A stretch of DNA of 64,000 nucleotides from an uncultured bacterium (GTDB taxonomy: Bacteria > Muiribacteriota > Ozemobacteria > Ozemobacterales > Ozemobacteraceae), in NCBI GenBank assembly GCA_937949615.1, contig CALEDQ010000008.1, forward strand, positions 1-64,000, in the 5' to 3' direction. Positions 41,801 through 50,183 of the stretch are shown one piece after another. The translations under genes were made by a program, and so were the position numbers. Position 1 is the stretch's first letter. Every line of letters starts with the position of its first letter. A model generated the notes under the pieces. That model did no database searches, was not told where the DNA came from, and worked only from the letters and a program-made list of their open reading frames with translations.

Positions 41801-44758
41801 CTCAATGTTTCTGAAATCAGCTCAAACTGGGAAAAAGCATGCGGAAGCATCTGGCCTTTATCATGGTTTCGCAAGCGTTCGATTCTCAGCAATCTGCAAG
41901 GATTGGCCCGAGATAAAAACATCCCTTCTGACGAAGAAGTCGTTGCAATAACCTCAAAAATCGCAGAATTTCAGAACCTGCAGAAACAGATTGCTTCTGC
42001 AGACGACCAGGCGTTCAGACTCCTTGATTCTCTGTGGCATGATGGCAAACCAGCCTGGCAAGCCGTCGAAATCCTTGTTTCGAACTGCGAAAAGCTTGTT
42101 GCTACAATTGAACGATTTTGCAATCTGACATCAGAGTCTATAACACCGGTTAGACAGGCCCTGATCGACCTTTATAAAAAATTGCGCTCACTACCCCAAA
42201 ATTCTGAACTGTTCAGAAATATTTCAGAAATTGCACAGCTTCTTAATGTCTTCGTTCAACTTTGCGGGCAGCTGAACCGCGAACTCAGAACTTCGATGAT
42301 TGAGACTTCACCATCTGCAGCAAAGTTTTCAGCAATTTCATCGCTAATCGACAAGGCAAAGCTTCTCCAGACGTCTTTTGTCTGTTTTAGACAGCACTGT
42401 CAGCTGAACAAGGCGATCGGAGAAGCAGAAAAAGCCGGACTGGTTGAACTGATGGCAGATTTCAGAGTCGGCAAAGTCGATTGTAAAAATCTCTGGGTAG
42501 CCTTCAAAAAAGCTTATCTAAGACGGTGGGTCGAAGAGCAGGCTTCAAGAAATGAAATACTTCGCAGCTTTTCCGGGGTTCTGCATAACGACAAAATCGC
42601 GAAATTCAGAAAACTGGATGAGGATTTTCTCAAAATGAGTGCCAGCGCAGTTGTTGAGAAGCTGGCCGAACGGGCGCCCGCAGACTGTGCCAAAGTTGCC
42701 GGAACTTCTGAACTTGGGATACTAAGCCGCGAGATTCAGAAAAAATCAAGACACAAACCACTACGCGTTCTATTCACAGAAATTTCCAGATTACTGCCGC
42801 GAATCAAGCCCTGCTTCCTGATGAGCCCGATTTCGGTGGCGCAGTATCTTGCCCCGGACCATCCACCTTTCGATCTGGTGATCTTCGACGAAGCATCACA
42901 GGTGCCTGTCTGGGACGCAATTGGCGCGATAGCCAGAGGCAAAGATCTCATCGTCGTCGGCGACCCGAAACAGTTGCCTCCGACGAGCTTCTTCGGCCGT
43001 TCAGAATCACAGGAATGGGAAGAATCTGAATTGACCGAAGATATGGAAAGCATTCTCGACGACTGTCTGGCCTCCGGTATGCCGAGCCTTTATCTGAAGT
43101 GGCATTATCGAAGTCTTCACGAAAGCCTGATCACTTTCAGCAATGCAAACTATTATGATAACGGCCTGTACACTTTTCCTGCAGCCAGATTTTCCGGGCT
43201 TGGCGTAAGATTCCATTATCTGAAGAGTGCGGTCTACGATAAGGGAAGGTCGCGCACCAATATTCTCGAAGCAAAAACGGTTGTCGCAGAGATACTGAGG
43301 CGGCTCAGCAATCCAGAGCTGGCGAAATATTCACTCGGCGTTGTAACTTTCAGTGTTGCTCAACAGACCCTGATTGAAGACCTTCTCGACGAAACCCGCC
43401 GACAGAAACCAGAGCTCGATGAATTTTTCAACGACAAATGCAGTGAGCCTGTGTTCGTAAAGAATCTTGAAAGTGTTCAGGGTGATGAACGCGACGTGAT
43501 CATCTTCTCGATCTGTTATGGCCCTGATTCTGAAGGAAGGGTGTCAATGAACTTTGGGCCGCTCAACAAAGTTGGCGGCGAGCGCCGTCTGAATGTTGCG
43601 ATAACCAGGGCGCGACGCGAACTTATCGTTATAAGTTCCATCAAAGGCGATATGATCAGCCTTTCTAAGACACGGGCAGTTGGCGTAAAAGATCTGAAAT
43701 TATTTTTAGACTACGCTGAGCGCGGCGTTAAAGCACTGGCAGAGGCTATTACAAGAAAATCAGACGATGATTTCGAATCACCGTTTGAAGAAGCTGTAGC
43801 AAGGGTCTTACGTGAAATCGGCTATGAAGTGCACACACAGGTCGGCTGTTCAGGTTACCGCATCGATCTGGCAATCGTTCACCCGGAAAAGCCAGGTCGA
43901 TATCTGCTGGGCGTGGAATGCGACGGGGCCGCTTATCACAGCGCCTTCTGCGCAAGAGAACGTGACAGGCTCAGACAGTCGGTTCTCGAAAGCCTTGGCT
44001 GGAAGTTGCATAGAATCTGGTCGACAGAATGGTGGCACAATCGCGACATCGAGATCAATAGGCTTAAACAGAGAATTGCGCAGTGTCTGAACGAAGTTGA
44101 CGACTCTGAAAATGGTTCAATTACCACAAACATTGATGTAATCGACGAACCATCTGATATAGAAGAGATAGCTTATGAGTCTCTTGATTCAGATATTGAT
44201 GACACGGTCGCTCATTTTGCTGAATGGCGCAGCAACATGCCGGCGATGCCGCCTGAAGCGTTCGACCAAATGAGTTACGAGCATATCATTGTCAGAATGA
44301 TAGAAGAGATAACTGCAATCGAAAGCCCGGTAAGCCTGGCACAGGTCGCGAGAAAAATCTGCACCCAGTTCAACATCAGTCGCGCAACCCAGCGTGTGCT
44401 GACAAGAGTTCAGAATCTGGCGAAAAAAGCGAATGTTCACATCGATGAGCGACATCATCAGATATTTTTCTGGTGCAATGCCGATCAGATAAAAGACTTT
44501 TCGATTTTCAGAAAACACACGGCTGAATTGAAACGACGGCCCGAAGATATCTGCCCTGATGAAATGGCAAATGCCGCACATGCCGTCTTGAAAACCAATA
44601 TCAGCATGAGCGAAGAAGAACTTCTCAGGCACACTGCCCAATACTTCGGGTTTGCCAGAGTTGGCCAGAACGTCGCAGCCGCTATTCAGCAAGGGCTCAC
44701 CCATCTCTGCACCAGCGGCCGAGCCGAATCAAGCAATGGCAAAGTTTCATTAATCTGA
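38843..44758 (+). CDS. Giant helicase-nuclease (DUF4011/SF1 helicase/Vsr-like/DUF3320), probable anti-phage protein
   Basis: 1971 residues. Order: beta-sandwich domain (about 25-135); transglutaminase-like segment (about 210-275) with RLGTCLDLTLL and TRGHAFAGVWL, giving Cys and His of a papain-like site; DUF4011 region (about 390-650); SF1 helicase with Walker A GPPGTGKS at about 704, long helical insert, Walker B FDEASQ at about 1345 followed by VVGDPKQLPPT, and C-terminal motifs SVQGDERDVIIFS and LNVAITRARREL; a Vsr/MTES_1575 nuclease (SPFEEAVARVLREIGY, then RIDLAI and GVECDG) at about 1643-1750; DUF3320 at about 1813-1895. This set matches the Hhe-type defence protein as I recall it from a 2020 survey of anti-phage genes. 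AT-rich coding supports transfer. Confidence 0.85.
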   Translation: MKESERSFAENEESGVETCNETKPAISISAEISSAYNLAMQQNFVPLIGAIRLTNSGNYPSDKIKLSITADPEFFEPVEIDVPEIPPAGSFELKEPKLKISTDFLLLLKERIKTKVSIKISAVTDAPAFESNVNLLAFNECDGYMYLPELISAFVQPNSPTIEKILAGTAAILASSGKSSAISGYQSKDPGVVGNIAAAIFAAISSCQINYCMPPASFESDGQKIRFPEVIMENRLGTCLDLTLLFCACLEQAGLNSLIIFTRGHAFAGVWLKDESFPLCFLDNATSVQKRVELKEIMVFETTTVTGPDSDFSRAARIGEQKLREEDFIGCIDIMRCRSTHILPLPVSFDGTKFRIETQQPTTTASNRVFTPIDLQAPEFVQAGKNDKPAENRIDQWKRKLLDLSLRNKLLNYRVTAKTIQIVCGSLARLEDCLADGKEFRVRALPPDLEAGRSAQTHLENTGSDIKQEFIQREFLQHRLYSSLTETALEKNLLEVFRDSRNSLEEGGTNTLYLALGFLYWQESKSADTLRAAPIILLPLEIRRNSVKEGFTICKRDEEAQINVTLLELLKQDFNLDIQGLDPLPTDDHGIDLDKTLNTIRQHILNLENWQVREEAVIGNFQFRKFLMYKDLELRSAKLLENPVVNHLVNGSDKSFPDQGGFPEARRLDQDYPADRTFCPLSADSSQLVAVHAAAAGRSFVLHGPPGTGKSQTITNIIAHSIAVGKSVLFVSEKAAALNVVYNRLDKIGLGPYCLELHSNKSRKAEVLNQLKKALDQQVKRDSGNWQSTAHSIQALRCELNNYAETLHLKHQNNYSFYKALSLLTGMESTPEASIKWDSFAAADASQLEQIKDLLCRIELLGHDYGNLHDSPWKNVMAEDWTPEFNRAIAEMLRQAIDSGSALQARYREIVGFFGSEGFAGSIEALKLAAEILQAVIDFPPGAAILLSSDNHSADFRFLNKLIKSGNARDRLRTDLLAKFDEKILQLNVSEISSNWEKACGSIWPLSWFRKRSILSNLQGLARDKNIPSDEEVVAITSKIAEFQNLQKQIASADDQAFRLLDSLWHDGKPAWQAVEILVSNCEKLVATIERFCNLTSESITPVRQALIDLYKKLRSLPQNSELFRNISEIAQLLNVFVQLCGQLNRELRTSMIETSPSAAKFSAISSLIDKAKLLQTSFVCFRQHCQLNKAIGEAEKAGLVELMADFRVGKVDCKNLWVAFKKAYLRRWVEEQASRNEILRSFSGVLHNDKIAKFRKLDEDFLKMSASAVVEKLAERAPADCAKVAGTSELGILSREIQKKSRHKPLRVLFTEISRLLPRIKPCFLMSPISVAQYLAPDHPPFDLVIFDEASQVPVWDAIGAIARGKDLIVVGDPKQLPPTSFFGRSESQEWEESELTEDMESILDDCLASGMPSLYLKWHYRSLHESLITFSNANYYDNGLYTFPAARFSGLGVRFHYLKSAVYDKGRSRTNILEAKTVVAEILRRLSNPELAKYSLGVVTFSVAQQTLIEDLLDETRRQKPELDEFFNDKCSEPVFVKNLESVQGDERDVIIFSICYGPDSEGRVSMNFGPLNKVGGERRLNVAITRARRELIVISSIKGDMISLSKTRAVGVKDLKLFLDYAERGVKALAEAITRKSDDDFESPFEEAVARVLREIGYEVHTQVGCSGYRIDLAIVHPEKPGRYLLGVECDGAAYHSAFCARERDRLRQSVLESLGWKLHRIWSTEWWHNRDIEINRLKQRIAQCLNEVDDSENGSITTNIDVIDEPSDIEEIAYESLDSDIDDTVAHFAEWRSNMPAMPPEAFDQMSYEHIIVRMIEEITAIESPVSLAQVARKICTQFNISRATQRVLTRVQNLAKKANVHIDERHHQIFFWCNADQIKDFSIFRKHTAELKRRPEDICPDEMANAAHAVLKTNISMSEEELLRHTAQYFGFARVGQNVAAAIQQGLTHLCTSGRAESSNGKVSLI

Positions 44759-44786
44759 CAAAAGTTCCGGCAGCAAACAAAACACT

Positions 44787-44815
44787 ATTTAATTAACATA
44801 TCATGTTAATTAAAT
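44787..44815 (+). promoter_or_regulatory. Perfect palindromic operator of higBA
   Basis: 13-base arms ATTTAATTAACAT and ATGTTAATTAAAT around a three-base centre, 13 bases before the toxin start. Such sites are bound by the antitoxin HTH for autorepression. Confidence 0.75.
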
Positions 44816-44828
44816 TGACAAAATAGTC

Positions 44829-45164
44829 ATGAAGATTTATTTTAATAACAGGAAGCTGGAAAAAATATGCTCTGATCAAAAACAAGGGATCAGAGAGCTT
44901 GGTGATCAATGTGCCAAGAAATTACGCCAGAGATTGATCGAGCTTGGTGCCGCAGATAATCTGAGCGATATTTCCAGGTTTCCCCCGGCAAGGTGCCATG
45001 AATTAACCGGCGACCGAAAAGGCTCTTTTTCTGTTGATCTGCAGCACCCGTATCGACTGATCTTCAAGCCTCTGGGTGATCCGGTGCCTGAGCTTACGAC
45101 AGGCGGCCTTGATTTAAAAGAAATCTGCGAAGTTCTGATTATTGAAATCGCAGATACGCATTAG
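44829..45164 (+). CDS. HigB-like (RelE/ParE superfamily) toxin
   Basis: 111 residues of the HigB 'killer protein' type: MKIYFNNRKLEKICSDQ, RLIELGAADNLSDI, RCHELTGDRKGSFSVDL and PYRLIFKP. HigB toxins cleave translated mRNA on the ribosome. There is no evident Shine-Dalgarno, which would keep toxin translation low. It is followed after nine bases by its antitoxin gene, the reverse (toxin-first) order that marks higBA systems. Confidence 0.87.
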   Translation: MKIYFNNRKLEKICSDQKQGIRELGDQCAKKLRQRLIELGAADNLSDISRFPPARCHELTGDRKGSFSVDLQHPYRLIFKPLGDPVPELTTGGLDLKEICEVLIIEIADTH

Positions 45165-45173
45165 GAGTCGATC

Positions 45174-46244
45174 ATGGCAAAGAAGCTTGTTGAATTTTCG
45201 CCTGACTATGCTGTAATTCCTGGCGAGAGCCTGAAAGAATTTTTAGAATTTTCAGGCATGTCACTGAAAGAATTTTCATTAAGAACCGGGCTTACTCAGC
45301 AATCAATCATCAGAATAATCAAGGGCGAACAGCCAATAACCCCTGACACAGCCAACAGATTTGAACTGGTAACCGGAACTCCGGCCAGATTCTGGAACAA
45401 CCTTGAGTCGCAATATCAGGAACAGCTGGCCAGATTGCGCGAAAAAGAACGCCTTGAAGGTGAGGCTGAGTGGTTGAAAATGATTCCATTCAAGGAATTG
45501 ACGCTGCGAAAGCTGGTTCAACCGTCAACAGAAACCTTTTCCAGAGTTAGAGAATGCCTCAAATTTTTTGGGGTCAGCGATGTAAGCGGCTGGTATGAAA
45601 TCTGGCAAAGCCCTGAGGTAGCTCCGCGCCGTTCAAGCTGCTTTGACACCAACCCCGGCGCGGCAGCAACCTGGATCAGAATTGGTGAACTGCAGGCAGC
45701 AAAAATCAGCTGCCGGGCCTTTGACAAGACCAGATTCAGAGAGGCTCTGAACAAAATCAGAAACCTGACAAGAGAAGAGCCGGCAGTTTTTATTCCAGAA
45801 ATGACGGCCCTGTGCGCCGAAGCCGGCGTTGCTTTGTCTCTGGTAAAAGAATTTCCCAAAGTTCCATGGTCAGGCGCCAGCCGCTGGCTTTCGCCGGAAA
45901 AAGCGATGATTCTGCTTAATCTGCGCGGAAAGAGCAACGATCTCTTCTGGTTCTCATTTTTTCATGAAGCCGGGCACATTCTTAACGACAGCAAAAAAGA
46001 TCTGTTCATTAATTCTGGCGATAAAACCGACCCGATTGAGGCCAGAGCCGATAAGTTCGCCGCCGACACGCTTATCCCCGAAAAATATAACGCCAGAATC
46101 AGCAAATTAAAGTCCGTTGCCGAAGTTCACGCCATCGCCAAAGAACTCGAAATCTCCCCCGGCATCGTAGTCGGCCGCTTCCAGTTCCTGACCCATAAAT
46201 TCAAACTGTTCAATTCCCTGAAAACCCGATTTATCTGGTCTTAG
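45174..46244 (+). CDS. HigA-type antitoxin fused to ImmA/IrrE-like zinc peptidase
   Basis: 356 residues. Residues 15-75 are an XRE HTH (GMSLKEFSLRTGLTQQSIIRIIKGEQPITPDTANRF). The rest carries an ImmA/IrrE-type metallopeptidase: HEAGH near residue 265 (zinc His pair and Glu) and EARADKFAADTLIP (third ligand Glu). Such long antitoxins exist in many higBA loci; the peptidase may allow self-cleavage or stress-driven loss of repression. GGAG precedes the ATG. It should bind the palindrome ahead of higB. Confidence 0.88.
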   Translation: MAKKLVEFSPDYAVIPGESLKEFLEFSGMSLKEFSLRTGLTQQSIIRIIKGEQPITPDTANRFELVTGTPARFWNNLESQYQEQLARLREKERLEGEAEWLKMIPFKELTLRKLVQPSTETFSRVRECLKFFGVSDVSGWYEIWQSPEVAPRRSSCFDTNPGAAATWIRIGELQAAKISCRAFDKTRFREALNKIRNLTREEPAVFIPEMTALCAEAGVALSLVKEFPKVPWSGASRWLSPEKAMILLNLRGKSNDLFWFSFFHEAGHILNDSKKDLFINSGDKTDPIEARADKFAADTLIPEKYNARISKLKSVAEVHAIAKELEISPGIVVGRFQFLTHKFKLFNSLKTRFIWS

Positions 46245-46339
46245 CAATCCGGATGCAGAATGCAAAAAATTTTCTATGTCCATTGAATTGAAAATGCCCA
46301 ACAATTACGGACCGGTCAAAACCAAAGCCCTGAACGGCT

Positions 46340-46852
46340 TCACCGTCCAAGAATGTATTTCAGAGTTTCCTCACCGTGGTAGATAATGAACCCTTCGCGA
46401 ACCATCCCCAGCTTCTCCAGAACACGAATCGAAGCAGCGTTCTGAGGATCGACCAGTCCGATGATGCGCTCAAGCAGCAGGTGCTCGAAGCCATATTGCA
46501 GAACCGCGCGAGCAGCCTCGGTCGCAAGCCCTGTGCCCCAGCAGGCGGGCAGCAGCCAGAATGCAATGTCTACCTCCCCAAGGTCGTCGAGCCTTTTCAG
46601 CCCGGCGAACCCGACAACCTTGCCGGTTTCCTGCAACACACAGGCCCAACGGCCAAACCCATGCTGTTTATAGTCTGTGAGCGGGTTAGTGCGGAGAACC
46701 TGCAGTGCGTGTTCGAGGCTAGTAAGCATGCCGGTGCCTGTGAAGCGAGTTACGGCGGGGTCACTTCCCAGCGTGTAGTATGCAGCGGCATCGCTTTCGT
46801 CAAATTCGCGAAGCAACAGCCGATCAGTCTGAATAACGATCTTCCCTGCCAT
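46340..46852 (-). CDS. GNAT acetyltransferase, RimJ/RimL type
   Basis: 170 residues: DRLLLREFDESDAAAYYTL at the start, then VDIAFWLLPACWGTGLATEAARAVLQYGF (acetyl-CoA P-loop region) and NAASIRVLEKLGMVREG. Whole-length RimJ/RimL protein with unknown acceptor. Its RBS is GGAGG. It lies convergent to higA and marks the right edge of the AT-rich segment. Confidence 0.9.
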   Translation of the reverse strand: MAGKIVIQTDRLLLREFDESDAAAYYTLGSDPAVTRFTGTGMLTSLEHALQVLRTNPLTDYKQHGFGRWACVLQETGKVVGFAGLKRLDDLGEVDIAFWLLPACWGTGLATEAARAVLQYGFEHLLLERIIGLVDPQNAASIRVLEKLGMVREGFIIYHGEETLKYILGR

Positions 46853-47013
46853 GCAGCCCTCCGGTGCCAGTTCTGGCGAAACTACCAGTAGAAGCTAGCC
46901 AGATTGGTTACAGCTGTCAATATTGATTATTTATATTTTCAGCGAAAGAACCTGTAAAACCATATGAATATCTATCACGTCCTGAAAAAGAACAGTGGCC
47001 GACCGGATAAAAA

Positions 47014-47052
47014 AACCGGGCTGAAAGAGATTTGAACACTTTCAGCCCGGTT
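47014..47052. terminator. Strong bidirectional terminator after the SSS transporter gene
   Basis: A 14-base perfect stem (AACCGGGCTGAAAG with its complement) flanked by A- and T-runs. Confidence 0.9.
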
Positions 47053-47074
47053 TTGTAAAATGCGAAACGGAGCT

Positions 47075-48574
47075 TTATTCTCTCGCTGCTTTTGGCTGCA
47101 GGACGAGGCCGCCGCCGACTACCAGCCAGCCGGCGAGAATGCCGAAGGTGGCGAGAATGGCCGGGTTGTTCGACATGCTGATTACCGGCAGGGTTGGGGC
47201 GAACTTGAAGAGAAGCGCCGGCAGGAAATAGAAGACGGTCGAGGCAATAACGCCTTTGGTGATCAGTTCACGGGTGACGGCCGGCAGAAACAGGCCACAG
47301 GCAATCGGCAGGAAAGTTGCGGTAAAGAGCAGATAAACGCCATACTGAGCGAAGATCGCCACCGAGCCACCGGTCGGGTTGTTCAGCTGCCAGATCGACA
47401 GGCCGATGCAGATGAAACCGACAATGACCAAAGCGACACGACCGAAAGTCAGAGCTTTTTTCAGTTCGGCATCACGGTTTTCAGCGCTCAGGGGCTTGAG
47501 AGTCAGGTAGATGTCACTTGAGAAAATTGCCGACAGGGCCAGAAGCAGACCTTCGAGCGTCGAAATACCGGCGCAGAGAAGACCGATACTGATGAGCACC
47601 TGGGTAGCCGAACCGAAATTCATCGCGATATAGGTCGGAACAACGCGATCGACGGCGGTAAGCTGCGGCAGGGTTACTCTGGCATAAAGACCGACCAGCA
47701 TGACCGATACGAAAACAGTGCCGGCGATGATTGCCGTGGCCAGATAGGTCTTTATCTGGCTTGAATCTTTAAGCAGCAGAGATTTGCCGAGAATGTGCGG
47801 CTGACAGACGATTGCCAGCCCGACCAGGAAATTGCAGAAGAAAACTTCAAGAAAATTGCGGAAAAACGGCGAACCGGCATTGGTCATCGCAGTCAGACCC
47901 GGGTCAATCGCAGCAAGCTTGGCAAAAAGACCTTCCCCACTGGCAAAATGCTCGTAACCACTGAAAATGAGGATCAAACCAACAACAAGCATTACCAGAG
48001 CCTGAATTGCATTGGTGTAGGTCGAGGTGTTGGCACCACCAAGCAAAGTATACGAAAAAACGAATGCCATAACACCGACGACCAGCCAGGTAGTCTGGTT
48101 GATATCGGTCATCTGCAGCAGACTGAAAAGCGTCAGGGCGATCGCAACAGCGATCAGAACAATAAAGCTGATCAACGACAGTGAAATTACCGCAAAAAAC
48201 AGGCGCAAACCTTTCGATTCATAACGTGAACCGATCCATTGCGGAATCGTCAGAGCCTTTACTTTGTCTCCGACAGTTCTGAAAGGGCCAGAAAGCAGAC
48301 AGAGTCCGGCAATGATACCCATACCGGCAGCAAAACCCAGCCCGAGCAGAGCTGACAAACCATAGTGATAAACCAGGCCGGGGTTAACCACAAAAGTGGC
48401 GACGCTGGTAAGCTGTGCGGTCAGTGACAGGCCAACCCAGCCTGGAGCAATGTCGCGATTGCCGACGGCGAAACTCGCCAGATCTTTCGTGCGACGCATA
48501 CCCCTGATTGTCAGGGCGAAAGTGATGACAACATAAACAATCAACGCGGACCAGACTAATGCAGTGTGACTCAA
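47075..48574 (-). CDS. Sodium:solute symporter (SSS family)
   Basis: 499 residues with about 13 hydrophobic spans. Family traits: FAVGNRDIAPGWVGLSLTAQLTSVATFV in the first helices (Na-site region), and the central YTNAIQALVMLVVGLILIF and TLEGLLLALSAIFSSDIY. It carries an organic solute such as an amino acid, proline/pantothenate-like compound or sugar with Na+. Start is TTG 48574, supported by GGGAG seven bases upstream; no suitable ATG fits. Single gene. Confidence 0.88.
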   Translation of the reverse strand: MSHTALVWSALIVYVVITFALTIRGMRRTKDLASFAVGNRDIAPGWVGLSLTAQLTSVATFVVNPGLVYHYGLSALLGLGFAAGMGIIAGLCLLSGPFRTVGDKVKALTIPQWIGSRYESKGLRLFFAVISLSLISFIVLIAVAIALTLFSLLQMTDINQTTWLVVGVMAFVFSYTLLGGANTSTYTNAIQALVMLVVGLILIFSGYEHFASGEGLFAKLAAIDPGLTAMTNAGSPFFRNFLEVFFCNFLVGLAIVCQPHILGKSLLLKDSSQIKTYLATAIIAGTVFVSVMLVGLYARVTLPQLTAVDRVVPTYIAMNFGSATQVLISIGLLCAGISTLEGLLLALSAIFSSDIYLTLKPLSAENRDAELKKALTFGRVALVIVGFICIGLSIWQLNNPTGGSVAIFAQYGVYLLFTATFLPIACGLFLPAVTRELITKGVIASTVFYFLPALLFKFAPTLPVISMSNNPAILATFGILAGWLVVGGGLVLQPKAARE

Positions 48575-48706
48575 AACCGTACTCCCTTGCCTGTATTTTT
48601 ATGCTGCGATTATGACATTTTTTGCTGCGTCGCGTCAAGAGAAATTTTGTGACTTTTTCAGCGGCCTCTGCTAGGATTAATTAATTCTTAAATCTGGTTG
48701 GTGGAA

Positions 48707-49054
48707 ATGAATCACAACAAGCTCACGTTTGCCATTCTTGGCCTGCTGCTGTTGCTGCAGGGCGGCAATCTATTGTATTCAGTTCTGATTAAATATGCCG
48801 CCGTCATTGCCGGAATGGGGCTGCTCTTCAAGAGTGGTCTTTACGGACTGGTTCTGGGCGGCATTTATTATTTTGCGGCAATTTTCGGTTTTTTCATGCA
48901 GTCGCCGGTTGCAGAGTCCGGCGCGGTGCTGATTGCCGGGCGACCTTTTCAAACGAGCAGATCATTAAAAAATCCGACGAATCATGTTATCGCATCATCA
49001 CTGCTGTTGTTCGCGTCTTTCAGCCTGCTGCTCTCGGCCTGGCTTCTCAGATAA
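48707..49054 (+). CDS. Hypothetical small membrane protein
   Basis: 115 residues, three to four hydrophobic spans (about 7-29, 35-62 and 92-114). ATG 48707 with GGTGG close upstream; an upstream GTG or TTG could also serve. Divergent from the transporter gene. No family recognised. Confidence 0.55.
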   Translation: MNHNKLTFAILGLLLLLQGGNLLYSVLIKYAAVIAGMGLLFKSGLYGLVLGGIYYFAAIFGFFMQSPVAESGAVLIAGRPFQTSRSLKNPTNHVIASSLLLFASFSLLLSAWLLR

Positions 49055-49090
49055 GGCGGCCAGCCAGGCCAGACAAAGATCGATCGAAGC

Positions 49091-50149
49091 TTAAAGCCCG
49101 GCCAGAACTGAAAGCAGCTTCAGAGCGCCACCGACGACCACAATCGTGAAAAAACAGCCGAAGCAGCCACTGGTGCCATCATTGCTTTCAAGGTCTTCAA
49201 GTTTCTGTTTGGCAGGAAAAGAGCCCTGAGCAGCGGCTTTGCGCAGCCAGTATTTGGCTTTTTCCTCGCTGATTTCAACGCCGGTGCCCATCAGGTAAAA
49301 TTCGCCGAGATGAAACTGGGCCTTGCTGTTTCCACCACGCGCGAGTTCCATCATGATTTTCGTCGCCAGATCGAAATTGTTGTTGCGCAGCTGTTTGAAA
49401 GCGTCGTCGATCGTATATTTCACAGCTGCCGGCGAGGGCGGCGGGGCGGCAACCCCCATTTCAAATTCTACCTCCGGCTTGCTTTCACCATGTTTACGCC
49501 GGCTTTTACTCTGCTTTTCCTTGGCTTCCTGGCGACTCCGTCGGCTGTCGGCAAGCGGTACCGGCTGCGCATCAAAACTCTCGACATTGATGCTGATCTG
49601 ATTTTCGGCATCGCTGATAGAAAAGTCGGTAACCCGTTCTGAAGCACCGTCACCGAATTTACCATCGTAATCAGCCACCTGCGGCTCAACAACTTTTGAA
49701 ACAGAATCGAAAGGATTGAAAACCTTCTCGACACTTTCATCGGTCACCAGTTTAATATCGTCTTTAATCGTGAACTCGGCTTCGAGCCGGTCAAATTCGT
49801 CGAACTCCTCGGTTTCAATAAGCTTTTTAACCGTTTTAACCTTGAAAATGCCGGTCCAGAGATCGACAATCTGTCGGGCGGTTTCCTGTGAGAAACCATC
49901 GAGAGCAGCAGTTGCTTCTCTTGCGCTGTTGACGACCCGCTCTTCAACCTTGTTCCCGGCTCTGACTCTGATCTGACGCAACAGATTGTCGCGCAGCGGC
50001 TGCAGCACGAGGTCTATCTCGGCAGCGCATTCCGGGCCGGTAATATGCAGAATTTTTTCGCGCAGCCGGTCAGGCACCTCGGTTATGGTGATGCCATAAC
50101 GATCGGCAAGGCCTCGCAGAACTTCGGCAATCTGTTCGAGATGTTTCAT
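49091..50149 (-). CDS. Sel1-repeat protein with C-terminal membrane anchor
   Basis: 352 residues. An N-terminal acidic, helical region (about 1-140), then a linker with a basic stretch (SRRSRQEAKEKQSKSRRK) and two Sel1 repeats at about 245-320 (FDLATKIMMELARGGNSKAQFHLGEFY; EKAKYWLRKAAAQGSFPAKQKL). The last 22 residues are hydrophobic after paired Cys (GCFGCFF). Sel1 solenoids scaffold membrane-linked signalling complexes. ATG 50149 has GGGAG upstream, so I prefer it to GTG 50158. Confidence 0.8.
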   Translation of the reverse strand: MKHLEQIAEVLRGLADRYGITITEVPDRLREKILHITGPECAAEIDLVLQPLRDNLLRQIRVRAGNKVEERVVNSAREATAALDGFSQETARQIVDLWTGIFKVKTVKKLIETEEFDEFDRLEAEFTIKDDIKLVTDESVEKVFNPFDSVSKVVEPQVADYDGKFGDGASERVTDFSISDAENQISINVESFDAQPVPLADSRRSRQEAKEKQSKSRRKHGESKPEVEFEMGVAAPPPSPAAVKYTIDDAFKQLRNNNFDLATKIMMELARGGNSKAQFHLGEFYLMGTGVEISEEKAKYWLRKAAAQGSFPAKQKLEDLESNDGTSGCFGCFFTIVVVGGALKLLSVLAGL

Positions 50150-50183
50150 TGTTCCCACTCCCGGCCGGCATTTTCTTCTGACT

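Noticed and set aside
44815..44820. TTGACA as a -35 box for higB
   Set aside because: A -10 box at 17 bases would fall inside the toxin gene; probably chance next to the operator.
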